From Candidatus Caccomonas pullistercoris (GTDB lineage: Bacteria > Bacteroidota > Bacteroidia > Bacteroidales > Bacteroidaceae), in the NCBI GenBank assembly GCA_018714085.1, contig DVNY01000122.1:1-33981 (forward strand): 33,981 bases of DNA, given 5' to 3'. A program made the translations under genes and the position numbers. The notes under the pieces are model-generated. The model was not told the DNA's origin. It made no database searches and saw only the letters and a list, made by a program, of their open reading frames with translations. Shown here piece by piece: positions 15,996 to 24,841 of this stretch. The stretch's first letter is position 1. Every line of letters begins with the position of its first letter.

Positions 15996-16692
15996 ACTGG
16001 CAAAAGAGTTGAACACCGTGCTGAGCGCAGACCGTCCTAACTGCGACGTAGTCATCTGCACGCCGTTCATCCATCTGGCTTCTGTGGCTCCGTTGCTCGA
16101 CGCTTCGGTCATCGGCCTTGGTGCTGAGAACTGTGCCGACAAGGCCAGCGGCGCTTATACGGGCGAGGTATCGGCCGAAATGGTGAAGTCGACAGGTGCA
16201 CAGTACGTTATCCTGGGTCACTCCGAACGCCGTTCCTATTACCACGAAACACCCGAGATTTTGAAGGAGAAGATCAAGTTGGCGCTCGCCAACAACCTGA
16301 AAGTCATCTTCTGCATCGGTGAGGTTCTCGAAGAACGCGAGGCCGGCAAGCAGAACGAAGTGGTGAAGGGGCAGCTCGAAGGCTCGCTTTTCGACCTGAG
16401 CGCAGAGCAGTTCTCGCAGATCATCTTGGCTTACGAGCCGGTATGGGCCATTGGTACGGGCAAGACCGCCACGGCTGAGCAGGCCGAGGAGATGCACGCC
16501 TACATCCGTGGTGTGATTGCTGAAAAGTTCGGCGCTGATGCCGCAGAGAACGTCTCGATCCTCTATGGTGGAAGCTGCAAGCCCAGCAACGCCAAGGAAC
16601 TCTTCGCCAAGCCCGATGTCGACGGTGGACTTATCGGTGGCGCTGCTCTGAAAGCTGCTGATTTCAAAGGAATTATCGACGCTTGGAAATAA
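15934..16692 (+). CDS. tpiA: Triosephosphate isomerase
   Basis: Glycolytic enzyme that interconverts dihydroxyacetone phosphate and glyceraldehyde 3-phosphate. The 252-residue length is normal. GNWKMN (8-13) carries the catalytic Lys11, GHSERR (95-100) carries His96, and [11 protein letters not shown] (166-176) carries the catalytic Glu168 and flexible loop 6. The phosphate-binding [11 protein letters not shown] lies near the C-terminus. ATG 15934 is fixed by the alignment with the family start [13 protein letters not shown]; a longer in-frame frame from 15829 is an artefact. The start lies inside the end of the DoxX gene. An intrinsic terminator follows at 16710-16755. Confidence 0.97.
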   Translation: MRKKIVAGNWKMNKNLQEGIELAKELNTVLSADRPNCDVVICTPFIHLASVAPLLDASVIGLGAENCADKASGAYTGEVSAEMVKSTGAQYVILGHSERRSYYHETPEILKEKIKLALANNLKVIFCIGEVLEEREAGKQNEVVKGQLEGSLFDLSAEQFSQIILAYEPVWAIGTGKTATAEQAEEMHAYIRGVIAEKFGADAAENVSILYGGSCKPSNAKELFAKPDVDGGLIGGAALKAADFKGIIDAWK

Positions 16693-16709
16693 TTGACTTC
16701 AAGTAAGGG

Positions 16710-16755
16710 GGACTCCGCCCGGAAACCATCCGGGCGGAAGTCCTTTTCGTTTTTC
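16710..16755 (+). terminator. Rho-independent terminator after tpiA
   Basis: GGACTCCGCCCGG (16710-16722) pairs with CCGGGCGGAAGTCC (16730-16743), with one bulged base, over a seven-base loop. TTTT and, after CG, TTTTT follow. It falls between tpiA and the SPOR gene in an otherwise continuous gene string, so the downstream genes depend on read-through or an unseen promoter. Confidence 0.85.
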
Positions 16756-16770
16756 TTAAACCGACTGCCA

Positions 16771-17343
16771 ATGATGAAGCATTCTTTACTTCTCTCTCTG
16801 TTCTTCCTTGCCAATACGGGACTGTCGGCACAGAAAACTTTCACGGAACACCTGACAGCCGACAAGGCGGGACAAGGCCGGGTTCGTGTTTACCAGTCGG
16901 CTGAAGTAGAGGCTGTGGTTAACGGGACGAAAGGCGGGAAAACTATGGCAACGCCGACAAAGCCACAGGCAGGTAAGGCGCACAAAGACACCCTGCCCGC
17001 ATCAAAGGCGGCAACCGGCGTGAAAACAGCCTCACCCGCCGACACGCCAGGCGTAGCCACTCGCACGGCCAAACGTCGCCGGAAAGCCAACGGGTTCCGT
17101 ATCCAGATATACACGGGCGGAAATTCACGCGCCGACCGGGTAGCCGCAGAGCGTGCTGGCCGCACGTGCCGTGAAGCTTTTCCCGAGCTGGCCGCCTACA
17201 CCCATTTCCTTTCACCGCGCTGGGTGTGTCGCGTGGGCGATTTCGCCACCCAGCAGGAAGCGTCGGAATATGCCAGCAAACTGCGGCAGGAAGGTTCTTT
17301 CCGCGAAGTGCGCGTAGTGAAAAGCGTCGTCTGGCTGCCCTAA
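16771..17343 (+). CDS. Secreted SPOR-domain protein
   Basis: Probable periplasmic peptidoglycan-binding protein of 190 residues: a signal peptide (about 1-20, ending LSAQ), a low-complexity Lys/Ala/Thr-rich linker (about 55-105), then a SPOR domain at about 107-190 (ANGFRIQIYTGGNSRADR, RWVCRVGDFATQQEASEY). SPOR domains bind glycan strands lacking stem peptides, often at the division site. There are two tandem ATGs (16771 and 16774); a longer in-frame frame from 16693 would run through the tpiA terminator and is rejected. folE follows after 12 bases. Confidence 0.88.
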   Translation: MMKHSLLLSLFFLANTGLSAQKTFTEHLTADKAGQGRVRVYQSAEVEAVVNGTKGGKTMATPTKPQAGKAHKDTLPASKAATGVKTASPADTPGVATRTAKRRRKANGFRIQIYTGGNSRADRVAAERAGRTCREAFPELAAYTHFLSPRWVCRVGDFATQQEASEYASKLRQEGSFREVRVVKSVVWLP

Positions 17344-17355
17344 TTCAATCGAGAC

Positions 17356-17925
17356 ATGGAAGAAAACATAGAGGCACTGAAACATCATTATCACGAAATC
17401 CTAGCCCTCCTCGGCGAAAACCCGTCGCGCGAGGGTTTGCTGAAAACCCCAGAACGTGTGGCCAAGGCCATGCTCACCCTGACGCGGGGCTATCGGATGG
17501 ACCCGGAAGCCATCCTTAATTCCGCCAAGTTCAAGGAAGAGTATAGTCAGATGGTCATCGTCAAGGACATCAATTTCTATTCGCTTTGCGAACATCACAT
17601 GCTACCTTTTTACGGCCGTGCGCATGTCGCTTATATCCCCAACGGCTATATCACCGGACTGTCGAAGATTGCCCGTGTGGTCGACGTGTTTTCGCATCGC
17701 CTGCAAGTGCAGGAACGCATGACGATGCAAATCAAGGAGTGCATCCAGCATGCACTGAACCCGTTGGGCGTGATGGTCGTTGTCGAAGCGCAGCACATGT
17801 GCATGCAGATGCGCGGCGTCGAGAAGCAGAATTCCGTCACGACGACGAGCGACTTCTGTGGGGCGTTCAACCAAGCCAAGACGCGTGAAGAGTTCCTCCA
17901 ACTGATTCGCGGAACGCAAAACTGA
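17356..17925 (+). CDS. folE: GTP cyclohydrolase I
   Basis: First enzyme of tetrahydrofolate (pterin) synthesis: converts GTP to dihydroneopterin triphosphate. It has 189 residues. [10 protein letters not shown] (78-87) supplies the zinc ligands Cys78 and His81, and [10 protein letters not shown] (146-155) supplies Cys149; the 71-residue spacing of the two Cys ligands is the same as in the E. coli enzyme. [13 protein letters not shown] and [12 protein letters not shown] are family motifs. It is a type IA enzyme. It sits 12 bases after the SPOR gene and 7 bases before thiD. Confidence 0.97.
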   Translation: MEENIEALKHHYHEILALLGENPSREGLLKTPERVAKAMLTLTRGYRMDPEAILNSAKFKEEYSQMVIVKDINFYSLCEHHMLPFYGRAHVAYIPNGYITGLSKIARVVDVFSHRLQVQERMTMQIKECIQHALNPLGVMVVVEAQHMCMQMRGVEKQNSVTTTSDFCGAFNQAKTREEFLQLIRGTQN

Positions 17926-17932
17926 CCCTGCG

Positions 17933-18790
17933 GTGAGCGGAAAACCTGTTCCGGTCTGCCTGTCGATAGCCGGGCTCGACCCCTCGGGGGGTGCTGGCGT
18001 TCTGGCCGACGTAAAGACGTTTTCGGCCTTAGGCTGCTATGGAGCTGCGGCAGTAACGGCTCTCACGGCGCAGAACACTTTGGGCGTGTCCGGCGTCTGG
18101 CCTGTGGAGCCCGGCGTGCTCGAAGCGCAACTCGATGCGTTTTTCGCCGATTTCACCGGTGTGCATGTGAAGGTCGGCATGGTGGCCACGCCTGAAAACG
18201 TCACGGTCATCATGCGTGTGCTCACCCGCCATGCCGGGCGTATTGCCTCCGTCGTTTATGACCCTGTCATGGCGTCGACAAGCGGAGCCAGCTTGCTGAC
18301 ATCCTCAACCCTGCCCCTTTTGCGCGATCGCCTTTTCCCGCTTTGCACCCTCGTGACACCCAACCTCCCAGAAGCTTGTCGCCTGTGGGGCTGCACTGCG
18401 CCTTTGCGTGTGCCGGACGACGTCCGGCGCGAACTGGTCCCCCTGTGCCGCCCTGAGTCGGGCGGCGCCGTTCTGCTCAAAGGCGGCCACCTTGCGGACG
18501 AGGGGAATACGTCGACCGATTTTCTCGTTACGGCTGATGGGGAGCGCCTGTTCACTTCGCCGCGTGTCCGGACGCAAAACACGCACGGCACGGGTTGCAC
18601 CCTCTCTTCGGCCGTTACGGCCTTCCTCGCTTTGGGCCATTGCCTGCCCGAGGCCGTCGGCAGGGCGAAAGACTATCTGACGCAGGCGCTCGAAGCCAGT
18701 CGGGGCCTTGTGGTGGGTGCGGGTCACGGAGCCGTCAACCATTTCTACGCTCCCCGACCGTTGCAGGTACTGCGTTCTGAAACGCCGTAG
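17933..18790 (+). CDS. thiD: Hydroxymethylpyrimidine / phosphomethylpyrimidine kinase
   Basis: Phosphorylates HMP and HMP-phosphate to HMP-pyrophosphate in thiamine synthesis (ribokinase fold). The 285-residue protein shows SIAGLDPSGGAG (11-22), TALTAQNT (42-49), YDPVM (109-113), the kinase motif QNTHGTGCT (215-223) with Cys222, and LLKGGH (181-186). It begins with GTG at 17933, seven bases after the folE stop; no in-frame ATG gives a full domain. It is slightly longer than the usual ~270 residues. No TPP riboswitch is visible upstream, so it is probably expressed with folE. Confidence 0.94.
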   Translation: MSGKPVPVCLSIAGLDPSGGAGVLADVKTFSALGCYGAAAVTALTAQNTLGVSGVWPVEPGVLEAQLDAFFADFTGVHVKVGMVATPENVTVIMRVLTRHAGRIASVVYDPVMASTSGASLLTSSTLPLLRDRLFPLCTLVTPNLPEACRLWGCTAPLRVPDDVRRELVPLCRPESGGAVLLKGGHLADEGNTSTDFLVTADGERLFTSPRVRTQNTHGTGCTLSSAVTAFLALGHCLPEAVGRAKDYLTQALEASRGLVVGAGHGAVNHFYAPRPLQVLRSETP

Positions 18791-19414
18791 CCCTTTTCCG
18801 ATTTGTTGCAGCGTGCCAGCCCACAGGGGCGCCCGACGCCAACCGTTGCGGCACTGCCACCAACAACGACTCCCAACTTTTTCGTTTTTTTCAAAGTTCG
18901 AGAGAGATTCTCCTATCCTCTCACTATTAAGTTCCTTTTAATACTTCTTTTATTATATCTTTTGTATGTCTCTGCGGACATGGGGTACGTCCGCGTGTGC
19001 AAAGGGTTCGTCTATACGGACAAATGAAACAACAGCCTTGTTTCGGTGGTTTGATTGCAAAAGGCTGTGAATGAGTGAGTTGTGGAGGGGCATGTGTGCT
19101 CTTTCTGTATCGCGGTTTGGGGCGGTGCCGTTCCCGACGGAGACATAAAGGATTGAATGCCAAGGACTAAGTCCTGTTCCTTTCTGTCATGCTTCTTGTT
19201 TCTCGGCACATGTCCGGTCGGACAAGAGGGCGACGGCCTGCCCCCCCGAACGTCGCCAGCAGGCGGAAAAACAAGGACTGCGACAGGACGTGGCGTCGCA
19301 GTTCCAGAATGGACAGACTGGCGGCCTGCATCGTCCGGTCGTCAGGTCGGAGAGCAGGTGGCTTAATTTGTGTTCATTATGCGGCGTTCACTTCTGTTTC
19401 TCGCTTTTTTGTTG
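18791..19414. other. Long non-coding, hairpin-rich stretch between thiD and fabD
   Basis: About 620 bases without a gene I can support. An AT-rich patch (about 18878-18970, with T-runs) is followed by a series of inverted repeats: GCGGAC/GTCCGC (18974-18979, 18989-18994), ACAGCCTT/AAGGCTGT (19032-19039, 19061-19068), CCGT/ACGG (19128-19140), TGTCC/GGACA (19211-19224), GGCGAC/GTCGCC (19229-19257) and ACTGCGAC/GTCGCAGT (19277-19302). Short reading frames on both strands look like noise (skewed composition, no known domain). It could be a structured RNA with adjoining terminators, or a decayed gene. Confidence 0.45.
19275..19304 (+). repeat. Perfect inverted repeat in the thiD-fabD gap
   Basis: ACTGCGAC (19277-19284) and GTCGCAGT (19295-19302) pair perfectly across a ten-base loop and extend by G-T and G-C pairs to 19275-19304. 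There is no T-run beside it, so it is not an obvious terminator. Confidence 0.55.
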
Positions 19415-19422
19415 TACCTTTG
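19415..19422 (+). promoter_or_regulatory. -7 box of fabD
   Basis: TACCTTTG fits TAnnTTTG. The predicted transcript start near 19429 leaves a leader of about 36 bases before the ATG at 19465. A -33 TTTG at the right distance is not seen. Confidence 0.6.
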
Positions 19423-19464
19423 CCGTACGAAAGCAACAATTGAAACGACTAAATTAAAGCTTAC

Positions 19465-20370
19465 ATGAAAGCATTTGTATTTCCCGGGCAAGGCGCCCAG
19501 TTCGTAGGAATGGGCAAAGACCTTTACGAGAAGCACCCCGTAGCCAAACAATTCTTTGAGAAAGCCAACGACATCCTTGGCTTCCGCATCTCTGACATCA
19601 TATTTGAAGGTACAGACGAGGAGTTGAAGCAGACGAAAGTGACCCAGCCTGCCGTGTTCCTGCACAGCGTGATCAGTTCGCTCTGTCTGGGCGATGACTT
19701 CCAACCCGACATGGTGGCCGGACACTCGCTGGGCGAGCTGTCGGCCTTGACGGCTGCCCGTTCGCTGAGCTTCGAAGATGGCTTGAAGCTGGTTTATGCC
19801 CGTGCCATGGCCATGCAGAAAGCCTGCGAGGCAACCCCGTCGACGATGGCCGCCATCATCGGCGTGGCCGACGACGTGATCGAGAGCATCTGTAAGGACG
19901 TGAGCGCCGAGGGACATGTCGTGGTTCCGGCCAACTACAATTGCCCGGGCCAGCTCGTCATCAGCGGCGAGGTGCCTGCGGTCGAAGAAGCCTGCCAGCG
20001 TCTCAAAGCCGCCGGTGCCAAGCGTGCTTTGGTGCTCCCGGTGAGCGGTGCGTTCCACTCGCCCCTGATGCAGCCTGCCAAGGAAGAGCTCGAAGCCGCC
20101 ATCGCCGTGACGGAATTCCACAAGCCCATTTGCCCCGTCTATCAGAACGTGGACGGCGCTGCCCATACCGAACCGGCCGAGATCAAAGCCAACCTCATTG
20201 CCCAGCTGACGTCGTCCGTGCTTTGGACAAAGGAGGTGAACAACATGGTTGCCGCCGGTGCCACAGAGTTCATCGAGTGTGGTCCGGGCAAAGCCCTGCA
20301 AGGCATGATCGCCAAGATCTGCAAAGGCAACGACGCCGTCACGATGCACGGTGTGTCGGTTGTCGACTGA
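19465..20370 (+). CDS. fabD: Malonyl-CoA:acyl carrier protein transacylase
   Basis: Loads malonyl groups onto ACP for fatty acid synthesis. The protein has 301 residues. FPGQGAQFVGMG (6-17) is the N-terminal signature, GHSLGE (86-91) contains the nucleophile Ser88, and GAFHSPLM (196-203) contains the catalytic His199. QPAVFLHSV and ECGPGKALQGM are further family motifs. It stands alone between its own promoter and a downstream hairpin, away from other fab genes, so it appears to be a single-gene unit. Confidence 0.96.
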   Translation: MKAFVFPGQGAQFVGMGKDLYEKHPVAKQFFEKANDILGFRISDIIFEGTDEELKQTKVTQPAVFLHSVISSLCLGDDFQPDMVAGHSLGELSALTAARSLSFEDGLKLVYARAMAMQKACEATPSTMAAIIGVADDVIESICKDVSAEGHVVVPANYNCPGQLVISGEVPAVEEACQRLKAAGAKRALVLPVSGAFHSPLMQPAKEELEAAIAVTEFHKPICPVYQNVDGAAHTEPAEIKANLIAQLTSSVLWTKEVNNMVAAGATEFIECGPGKALQGMIAKICKGNDAVTMHGVSVVD

Positions 20371-20404
20371 ACGGCTACGGGCAAATTGCTTGACACATAG
20401 CCAC

Positions 20405-20451
20405 ACACGGCAAGCGTTTCGGCTCATGGCGAACCGGGCGACTTGCCGTGT
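20405..20451 (+). terminator. Hairpin between fabD and the amylase gene
   Basis: ACACGGCAAG (20405-20414) pairs perfectly with CTTGCCGTGT (20442-20451), with partial pairing inside. The T-rich sequence that follows is modest (TTACGTTTG) and doubles as the -7 box of the next gene. It is a likely terminator for fabD, and the structure covers most of the upstream part of the next promoter. Confidence 0.55.
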
Positions 20452-20452
20452 T

Positions 20453-20460
20453 TACGTTTG
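20453..20460 (+). promoter_or_regulatory. -7 box of the GH13 gene
   Basis: TACGTTTG fits TAnnTTTG. It starts two bases after the hairpin at 20405-20451, with an expected transcript start near 20467, about 22 bases before the ATG at 20489. The -33 region lies in the hairpin arm and has no TTTG. Confidence 0.5.
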
Positions 20461-20488
20461 AAACATACGAATCAGATTGACCGACGAG

Positions 20489-22162
20489 ATGAAAGAAAAG
20501 ATGATAATTTATCAAGTGTTACCCCGACTTTTCGGGAACATGAACGAGCACTGCGTCCCGCACGGCAGCCTCGCGCAAAACGGCTGTGGAAAGATGAATG
20601 ATTTCACCGCCGACGTGTTGGGCACGATCAGAAGTGAAGGCTACACGCACGTGTGGTTCACGGGGCTCATTGAGCACGCTACGCAGACCGACTATTCCGC
20701 TTTCGGCATCGAGCCCGATCATCCGGCGGTCGTCAAGGGGCGTGCCGGTTCGCCCTATGCCATCAAGGACTACTACGACATCGACCCGGACCTGGCCGAG
20801 AGCGTCCCTGCGCGCATGGAGGAGTTTGAAAACCTCGTGGACCGGACTCATGAAGCCGGACTTGGCTTTGTGATGGATTTCGTGCCCAACCACGTGGCGC
20901 GCCAGTACCATTCTGATGCCAAACCTGCCGGCGTTGCCGACTTGGGTGCCCACGACGTGACCACCCAGGCCTTTTCGCCGCAGAACAACTTCTATTACAT
21001 CCCCGGGCAGCCCCTCCGCACCCATTTCGACCGTTATCACCTCGCCCCCATGCCCTATCGCGAATATCCCGCCAAGGCCACGGGCAACGACCGTTTTGAC
21101 GCCTCGCCCGGCGAAAACGATTGGTATGAGACGGTTAAGCTCAATTACGGCGTGGACTATTGTGGCGGCCGCCAGAAGCACTTCAACCCGACGCCGGACA
21201 CGTGGGAGAAAATGCTCGACATCCTGCTCTTCTGGGCGGGGAAAGGTGTCGACGGGTTCCGCTGCGACATGGCCGAGATGGTCCCGGTTGAATTCTGGGA
21301 CTGGTGCATCTCGCGGGTGAAGGCCCGCTTCCCCCGGATGCTCTTCATCGCCGAAGTCTATAACCCGTCGGAATATCGCAACTACCTGCATGCCGGGCAC
21401 TTCGACTACCTGTATGACAAGGTGGGGCTTTACGACACACTCCGCGGCGTGGTTTGCGGCCACCGGCCAGCGGCGGACATCACGTCGTGCTGGCAAAGTG
21501 TCGACGACATCAAGGAGCACATGCTCAACTTCCTCGAAAACCACGATGAGCAGCGCATCGCGTCCGATTTCTTTGCAGCGGACGGGCGCAAAGCCTTGCC
21601 GGCACTCGTGGTCAGCGCCTGCATGGGCACTAACCCTTTCATGGTTTATGCCGGCCAGGAGTTTGGCGAGCCAGGCATGGACGCCGAAGGTTTCAGCGGA
21701 CGCGACGGCCGCACGACGATTTTCGATTATTGGAGCGTTCCCTCGTTGCGAAGGGCACTTTCCGGCCAACTCAGGACCGATGAGCGTCATCTGCACGACG
21801 CCTATGTCCGCCTGTTGCGTCTCTGCAACACCGAACCTGCTCTTCGCAAAGGGTCATTCTTTGACCTGATGTACGTCAACTACGACGGGTGCGGTGGTTT
21901 CGACCCGAACCGTCATTATGCTTTCCTCCGTCATACGGAGAACGACCTGCTGCTCGTCGTCAGCAACTTCTCCGGCGAAGCCTCGCAGGTGGGCGTCCGC
22001 ATCCCGGGTCATGCTTTCAGCACGCTCGGCCTGCGCGAGGGCACTTGTTGGGCCAGCGACCTGCTTACCGGCGAGCCGGTAACGGTCACACTGCGTCCGG
22101 ACTCCGTCACGTCGGTGCAGCTGCCGGCTTACGGCGCCGTACTGCTGAAAATGAAGTGCTGA
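20489..22162 (+). CDS. GH13 alpha-amylase-family enzyme, cytoplasmic
   Basis: Predicted alpha-glucan-acting enzyme with 557 residues and no signal peptide, so it acts inside the cell, probably on glycogen or imported maltooligosaccharides. The GH13 motifs are intact: DFVPNHV (region I), GFRCDMAE with the nucleophile Asp260, FIAEVY with the acid/base Glu289, and ENHDEQR with Asp353. A C-terminal beta domain follows from about 460. ATG 20489 (MKEKMIIYQVLPRLFGN) is preferred to TTG 20477. The exact specificity (hydrolase or transferase) cannot be told. There is no SusC/SusD pair nearby, so it is not part of a polysaccharide utilisation locus here. Confidence 0.9.
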   Translation: MKEKMIIYQVLPRLFGNMNEHCVPHGSLAQNGCGKMNDFTADVLGTIRSEGYTHVWFTGLIEHATQTDYSAFGIEPDHPAVVKGRAGSPYAIKDYYDIDPDLAESVPARMEEFENLVDRTHEAGLGFVMDFVPNHVARQYHSDAKPAGVADLGAHDVTTQAFSPQNNFYYIPGQPLRTHFDRYHLAPMPYREYPAKATGNDRFDASPGENDWYETVKLNYGVDYCGGRQKHFNPTPDTWEKMLDILLFWAGKGVDGFRCDMAEMVPVEFWDWCISRVKARFPRMLFIAEVYNPSEYRNYLHAGHFDYLYDKVGLYDTLRGVVCGHRPAADITSCWQSVDDIKEHMLNFLENHDEQRIASDFFAADGRKALPALVVSACMGTNPFMVYAGQEFGEPGMDAEGFSGRDGRTTIFDYWSVPSLRRALSGQLRTDERHLHDAYVRLLRLCNTEPALRKGSFFDLMYVNYDGCGGFDPNRHYAFLRHTENDLLLVVSNFSGEASQVGVRIPGHAFSTLGLREGTCWASDLLTGEPVTVTLRPDSVTSVQLPAYGAVLLKMKC

Positions 22163-22188
22163 GCCCGTCGCTTGGCACGCAATTTGTT

Positions 22189-22196
22189 TATTCTTG
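22189..22196 (+). promoter_or_regulatory. Possible -7 box of clpC
   Basis: TATTCTTG differs from TAnnTTTG by one base and lies about 55 bases before the clpC ATG. No matching -33 element is seen. I see no CIRCE or CtsR-like operator. Confidence 0.25.
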
Positions 22197-22251
22197 AAGA
22201 CATCATCGCATGTTTTTAGGAATAACGAACAGACTGACAGTTTACACATTT

Positions 22252-24756
22252 ATGAACTACCAACTATCGCCGACACTCTCAAAGGCGCTCATATACAGCA
22301 AGGAAGAAGCGTACCGCCTGCACAATGGTGCGGTCGGTCCCGGGCATTTGCTGCTTGGCCTGCTCAAAGGCAACGAAGGAAAGGCCTTGGAAGTCATCCA
22401 CCATTTTCCCCTGCCCCCTGGACGGCTGAAAGCGACGGTCGAGGGTTTCCTGGCGGAGCAAGCCGACAATATGGCAGCCGCGGCAACTCCCGAGACGATA
22501 ATCATCAATGCCGACGCGTCGCGCATCTTGAAGCTGAGCTTTCTTGAAGCGCGGCTGTTCAAGAGCCACGTGATCGACACGGAACATCTGTTGCTCGCGA
22601 TGTTGCGTGACGAGGACAACATTGCCCGCCGCTCGCTGAACGCCAATTCCATAAACTATGAGAACGCCTGTGCCCTGCTTAACTTGAAGCCTGACGTCCA
22701 GTCTGGTTTCGGTGTGGAAGACGATGAGGAAGAAGCCTATTCGAGTCCACACCAACAGCCTTCTTCGCCGAGCGACACCCAGTCAGCCGCACGGAAGCCG
22801 ATGACCGACACGCCCGTGCTCGACAATTTCGGTGTCGACGTGACCCACGCGGCCGAAGAAGGAAAACTCGATCCCGTCGTCGGCCGGGAGAAGGAGATAG
22901 AGCGTATCGCGCAAATCCTGAGCCGTCGGAAAAAGAACAATCCTGTGCTCATCGGCGAGCCCGGCGTGGGGAAAAGCTCCATTGTCGAAGGGCTGGCCCT
23001 GCTCATTGCGCAGAAGAAAGTGCCCCGTTCGCTGCGAGGCAAGCGCATCGTGGCGCTCGACATGGCGTCTGTCGTGGCTGGAACGAAGTACCGCGGTCAG
23101 TTTGAAGAGCGTATCCGCAACATTATCCTTGAATTGCAGGAGCATCCAGAGGTGGTGCTCTTCATCGACGAGATACACACCATTGTCGGTGCGGGTTCCG
23201 CACCGGGTTCGATGGACGCCGCCAACATGCTTAAACCCGCACTGGCGCGGGGAGACTTGCAGTGTATCGGCGCCACAACGGTCGACGAATACCGCAAGAG
23301 CATCGAAAAGGACGGTGCCCTCGAACGGCGCTTCCAGAAAATCATGGTCGAGCCCACAACTGCCGACGAGACGCTTCAAATCTTGAAGAACATCAAGGAA
23401 AAATACGAAGACCATCACAACGTGACGTACACCGACGATGCGTTGAAAGCGTGTGTCAGCCTGACCGAGCGCTACATCACCGACCGCGCTTTTCCCGACA
23501 AGGCCATTGACGTGCTCGACGAAGCAGGAAGCCGTGTCCACCTCGTGAATGTCTCTGCACCCAAGGAAATCGAAGAACAAGAGAAACTGATCGACTTGCT
23601 GACCAATCAGAAAGTCGAAGCAGCCCACAATCAACAGTACGAACTGGCTGCGGAGTTGCGCGACCAGGTTCGGCAGGAAGAGGCAAAGCTCGAAGCGCTC
23701 ACACGTGCTTGGCAGGCCACACTGTCTGAAAACCGTGAGGTCGTCGATCGCGAACAAATTGAAAATGTCGTGTCGATGATGAGCGGCGTGCCCGTGCAGC
23801 GCATGGCAGGTGAGGAAAGCGTCCGGCTCAAAGGTATGGCGGGCGAACTCTCGTCACGTGTCATCGCGCAAGACAAGGCCATTGAAAAACTTGTCCGCGC
23901 CATCACGCGCAGCCGCATCGGTCTGAAAGACCCCAACCGCCCTATCGGCACGTTCATGTTCCTCGGGCCCACAGGTGTCGGAAAGACCCATTTGGCCAAA
24001 TGCCTGGCCGAGTTCATGTTCGGTTCGGCAGACGCGCTCATCCGTATCGACATGAGCGAGTATATGGAGAAATACAGCGTTTCGCGCCTCGTTGGAGCAC
24101 CTCCGGGATACGTCGGCTATGAAGAGGGAGGCCAGCTCACCGAGAAGGTGCGTCGCCACCCCTACTCCATCGTTCTTCTCGATGAAATCGAAAAGGCGCA
24201 TGGCGATGTGTTCAACCTGCTGTTGCAGGTGATGGACGAAGGCCGGCTGACCGACAGCAACGGTGTAACGGTCGATTTCCGCAATACAATTATCATCATG
24301 ACGTCTAACTGCGGCACGCGGCAACTCAAAGAATTCGGTCGCGGCATCGGTTTTGACCGCCCGCAGGGAGCAGCCAACAACGCCGGCCTGGCGACCGACG
24401 TCATCCAGAAGGCGCTCAACAAGCAGTTTGCCCCCGAGTTCCTCAACCGTCTGGATGAAATCATTATGTTCGAGCCGCTTTCGACCGACGCCATCCGTCG
24501 CATTGCTGACATTGAACTGCGTGCCCTCACTGGCCGGTTGGAGAAATTGGGCGCCACGCTCCGCTTGACGGAAGCGGCCATGGACTTCCTCGTAGCACGT
24601 GGATACGACGTCCAATACGGCGCGCGTCCGCTCAAACGTGCCATTCAGACCTACGTTGAAGACCCGCTCTGCGAGCGCTTGCTTGGTGCGGACAACGCGC
24701 AGCATGAGTGGACACTCGACAAGAGCCCGAACGAGGAAAAACTAGCGTTTGTGTGA
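22252..24756 (+). CDS. clpC: ATP-dependent Clp protease ATP-binding subunit ClpC
   Basis: AAA+ unfoldase that feeds proteins to ClpP or remodels aggregates. The 834-residue protein has an N-terminal Clp repeat domain (about 1-145), AAA module 1 with Walker A GEPGVGKS (235-242) and Walker [11 protein letters not shown], a UVR-type coiled coil at about 450-490 ([19 protein letters not shown]), AAA module 2 with Walker A GPTGVGKT (572-579) and the Clp C-terminal domain. The short middle coil and UVR motif indicate ClpC and not ClpB. ATG 22252 ([13 protein letters not shown]) is the family start; a longer frame from 22210 adds 14 residues unlike ClpC. The linker at 155-185 is acidic then Ser/Pro-rich. 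Confidence 0.94.
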   Translation: MNYQLSPTLSKALIYSKEEAYRLHNGAVGPGHLLLGLLKGNEGKALEVIHHFPLPPGRLKATVEGFLAEQADNMAAAATPETIIINADASRILKLSFLEARLFKSHVIDTEHLLLAMLRDEDNIARRSLNANSINYENACALLNLKPDVQSGFGVEDDEEEAYSSPHQQPSSPSDTQSAARKPMTDTPVLDNFGVDVTHAAEEGKLDPVVGREKEIERIAQILSRRKKNNPVLIGEPGVGKSSIVEGLALLIAQKKVPRSLRGKRIVALDMASVVAGTKYRGQFEERIRNIILELQEHPEVVLFIDEIHTIVGAGSAPGSMDAANMLKPALARGDLQCIGATTVDEYRKSIEKDGALERRFQKIMVEPTTADETLQILKNIKEKYEDHHNVTYTDDALKACVSLTERYITDRAFPDKAIDVLDEAGSRVHLVNVSAPKEIEEQEKLIDLLTNQKVEAAHNQQYELAAELRDQVRQEEAKLEALTRAWQATLSENREVVDREQIENVVSMMSGVPVQRMAGEESVRLKGMAGELSSRVIAQDKAIEKLVRAITRSRIGLKDPNRPIGTFMFLGPTGVGKTHLAKCLAEFMFGSADALIRIDMSEYMEKYSVSRLVGAPPGYVGYEEGGQLTEKVRRHPYSIVLLDEIEKAHGDVFNLLLQVMDEGRLTDSNGVTVDFRNTIIIMTSNCGTRQLKEFGRGIGFDRPQGAANNAGLATDVIQKALNKQFAPEFLNRLDEIIMFEPLSTDAIRRIADIELRALTGRLEKLGATLRLTEAAMDFLVARGYDVQYGARPLKRAIQTYVEDPLCERLLGADNAQHEWTLDKSPNEEKLAFV

Positions 24757-24780
24757 GAAACGCGAACGCACGGAGAACAT

Positions 24781-24825
24781 AACGGCCCGGTATGCAGAAG
24801 CGCGTACCGAGCCGTTGCTTTATTT
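24781..24825 (+). terminator. Terminator after clpC (between convergent genes)
   Basis: AACGGC (24781-24786) pairs with GCCGTT (24811-24816) and, after one mismatch, CGGTA (24088-offset within 24788-24792) pairs with TACCG (24805-24809). A T-rich GCTTTATTT follows on the plus strand. It separates clpC from the converging Bat operon and may act in both directions. Confidence 0.68.
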
Positions 24826-24841
24826 CAACAAGACGTCGTAA

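Noticed and set aside
18803-19027. Possible small hydrophobic protein in the AT-rich patch
   Set aside because: It needs a TTG start, its hydrophobic run is just the reading of T-rich DNA, and no promoter or homologue is recognised.
18927-19209. Overlapping short minus-strand frames (65-78 codons) in the thiD-fabD gap
   Set aside because: Pro/Arg/Cys-rich noise without a start context; better explained as non-coding DNA.
20519-21796. Minus-strand reading frame of 425 codons opposite the GH13 gene
   Set aside because: The plus strand has intact GH13 motifs; the antisense product has His/Val/Arg-rich shadow composition and no known domain.
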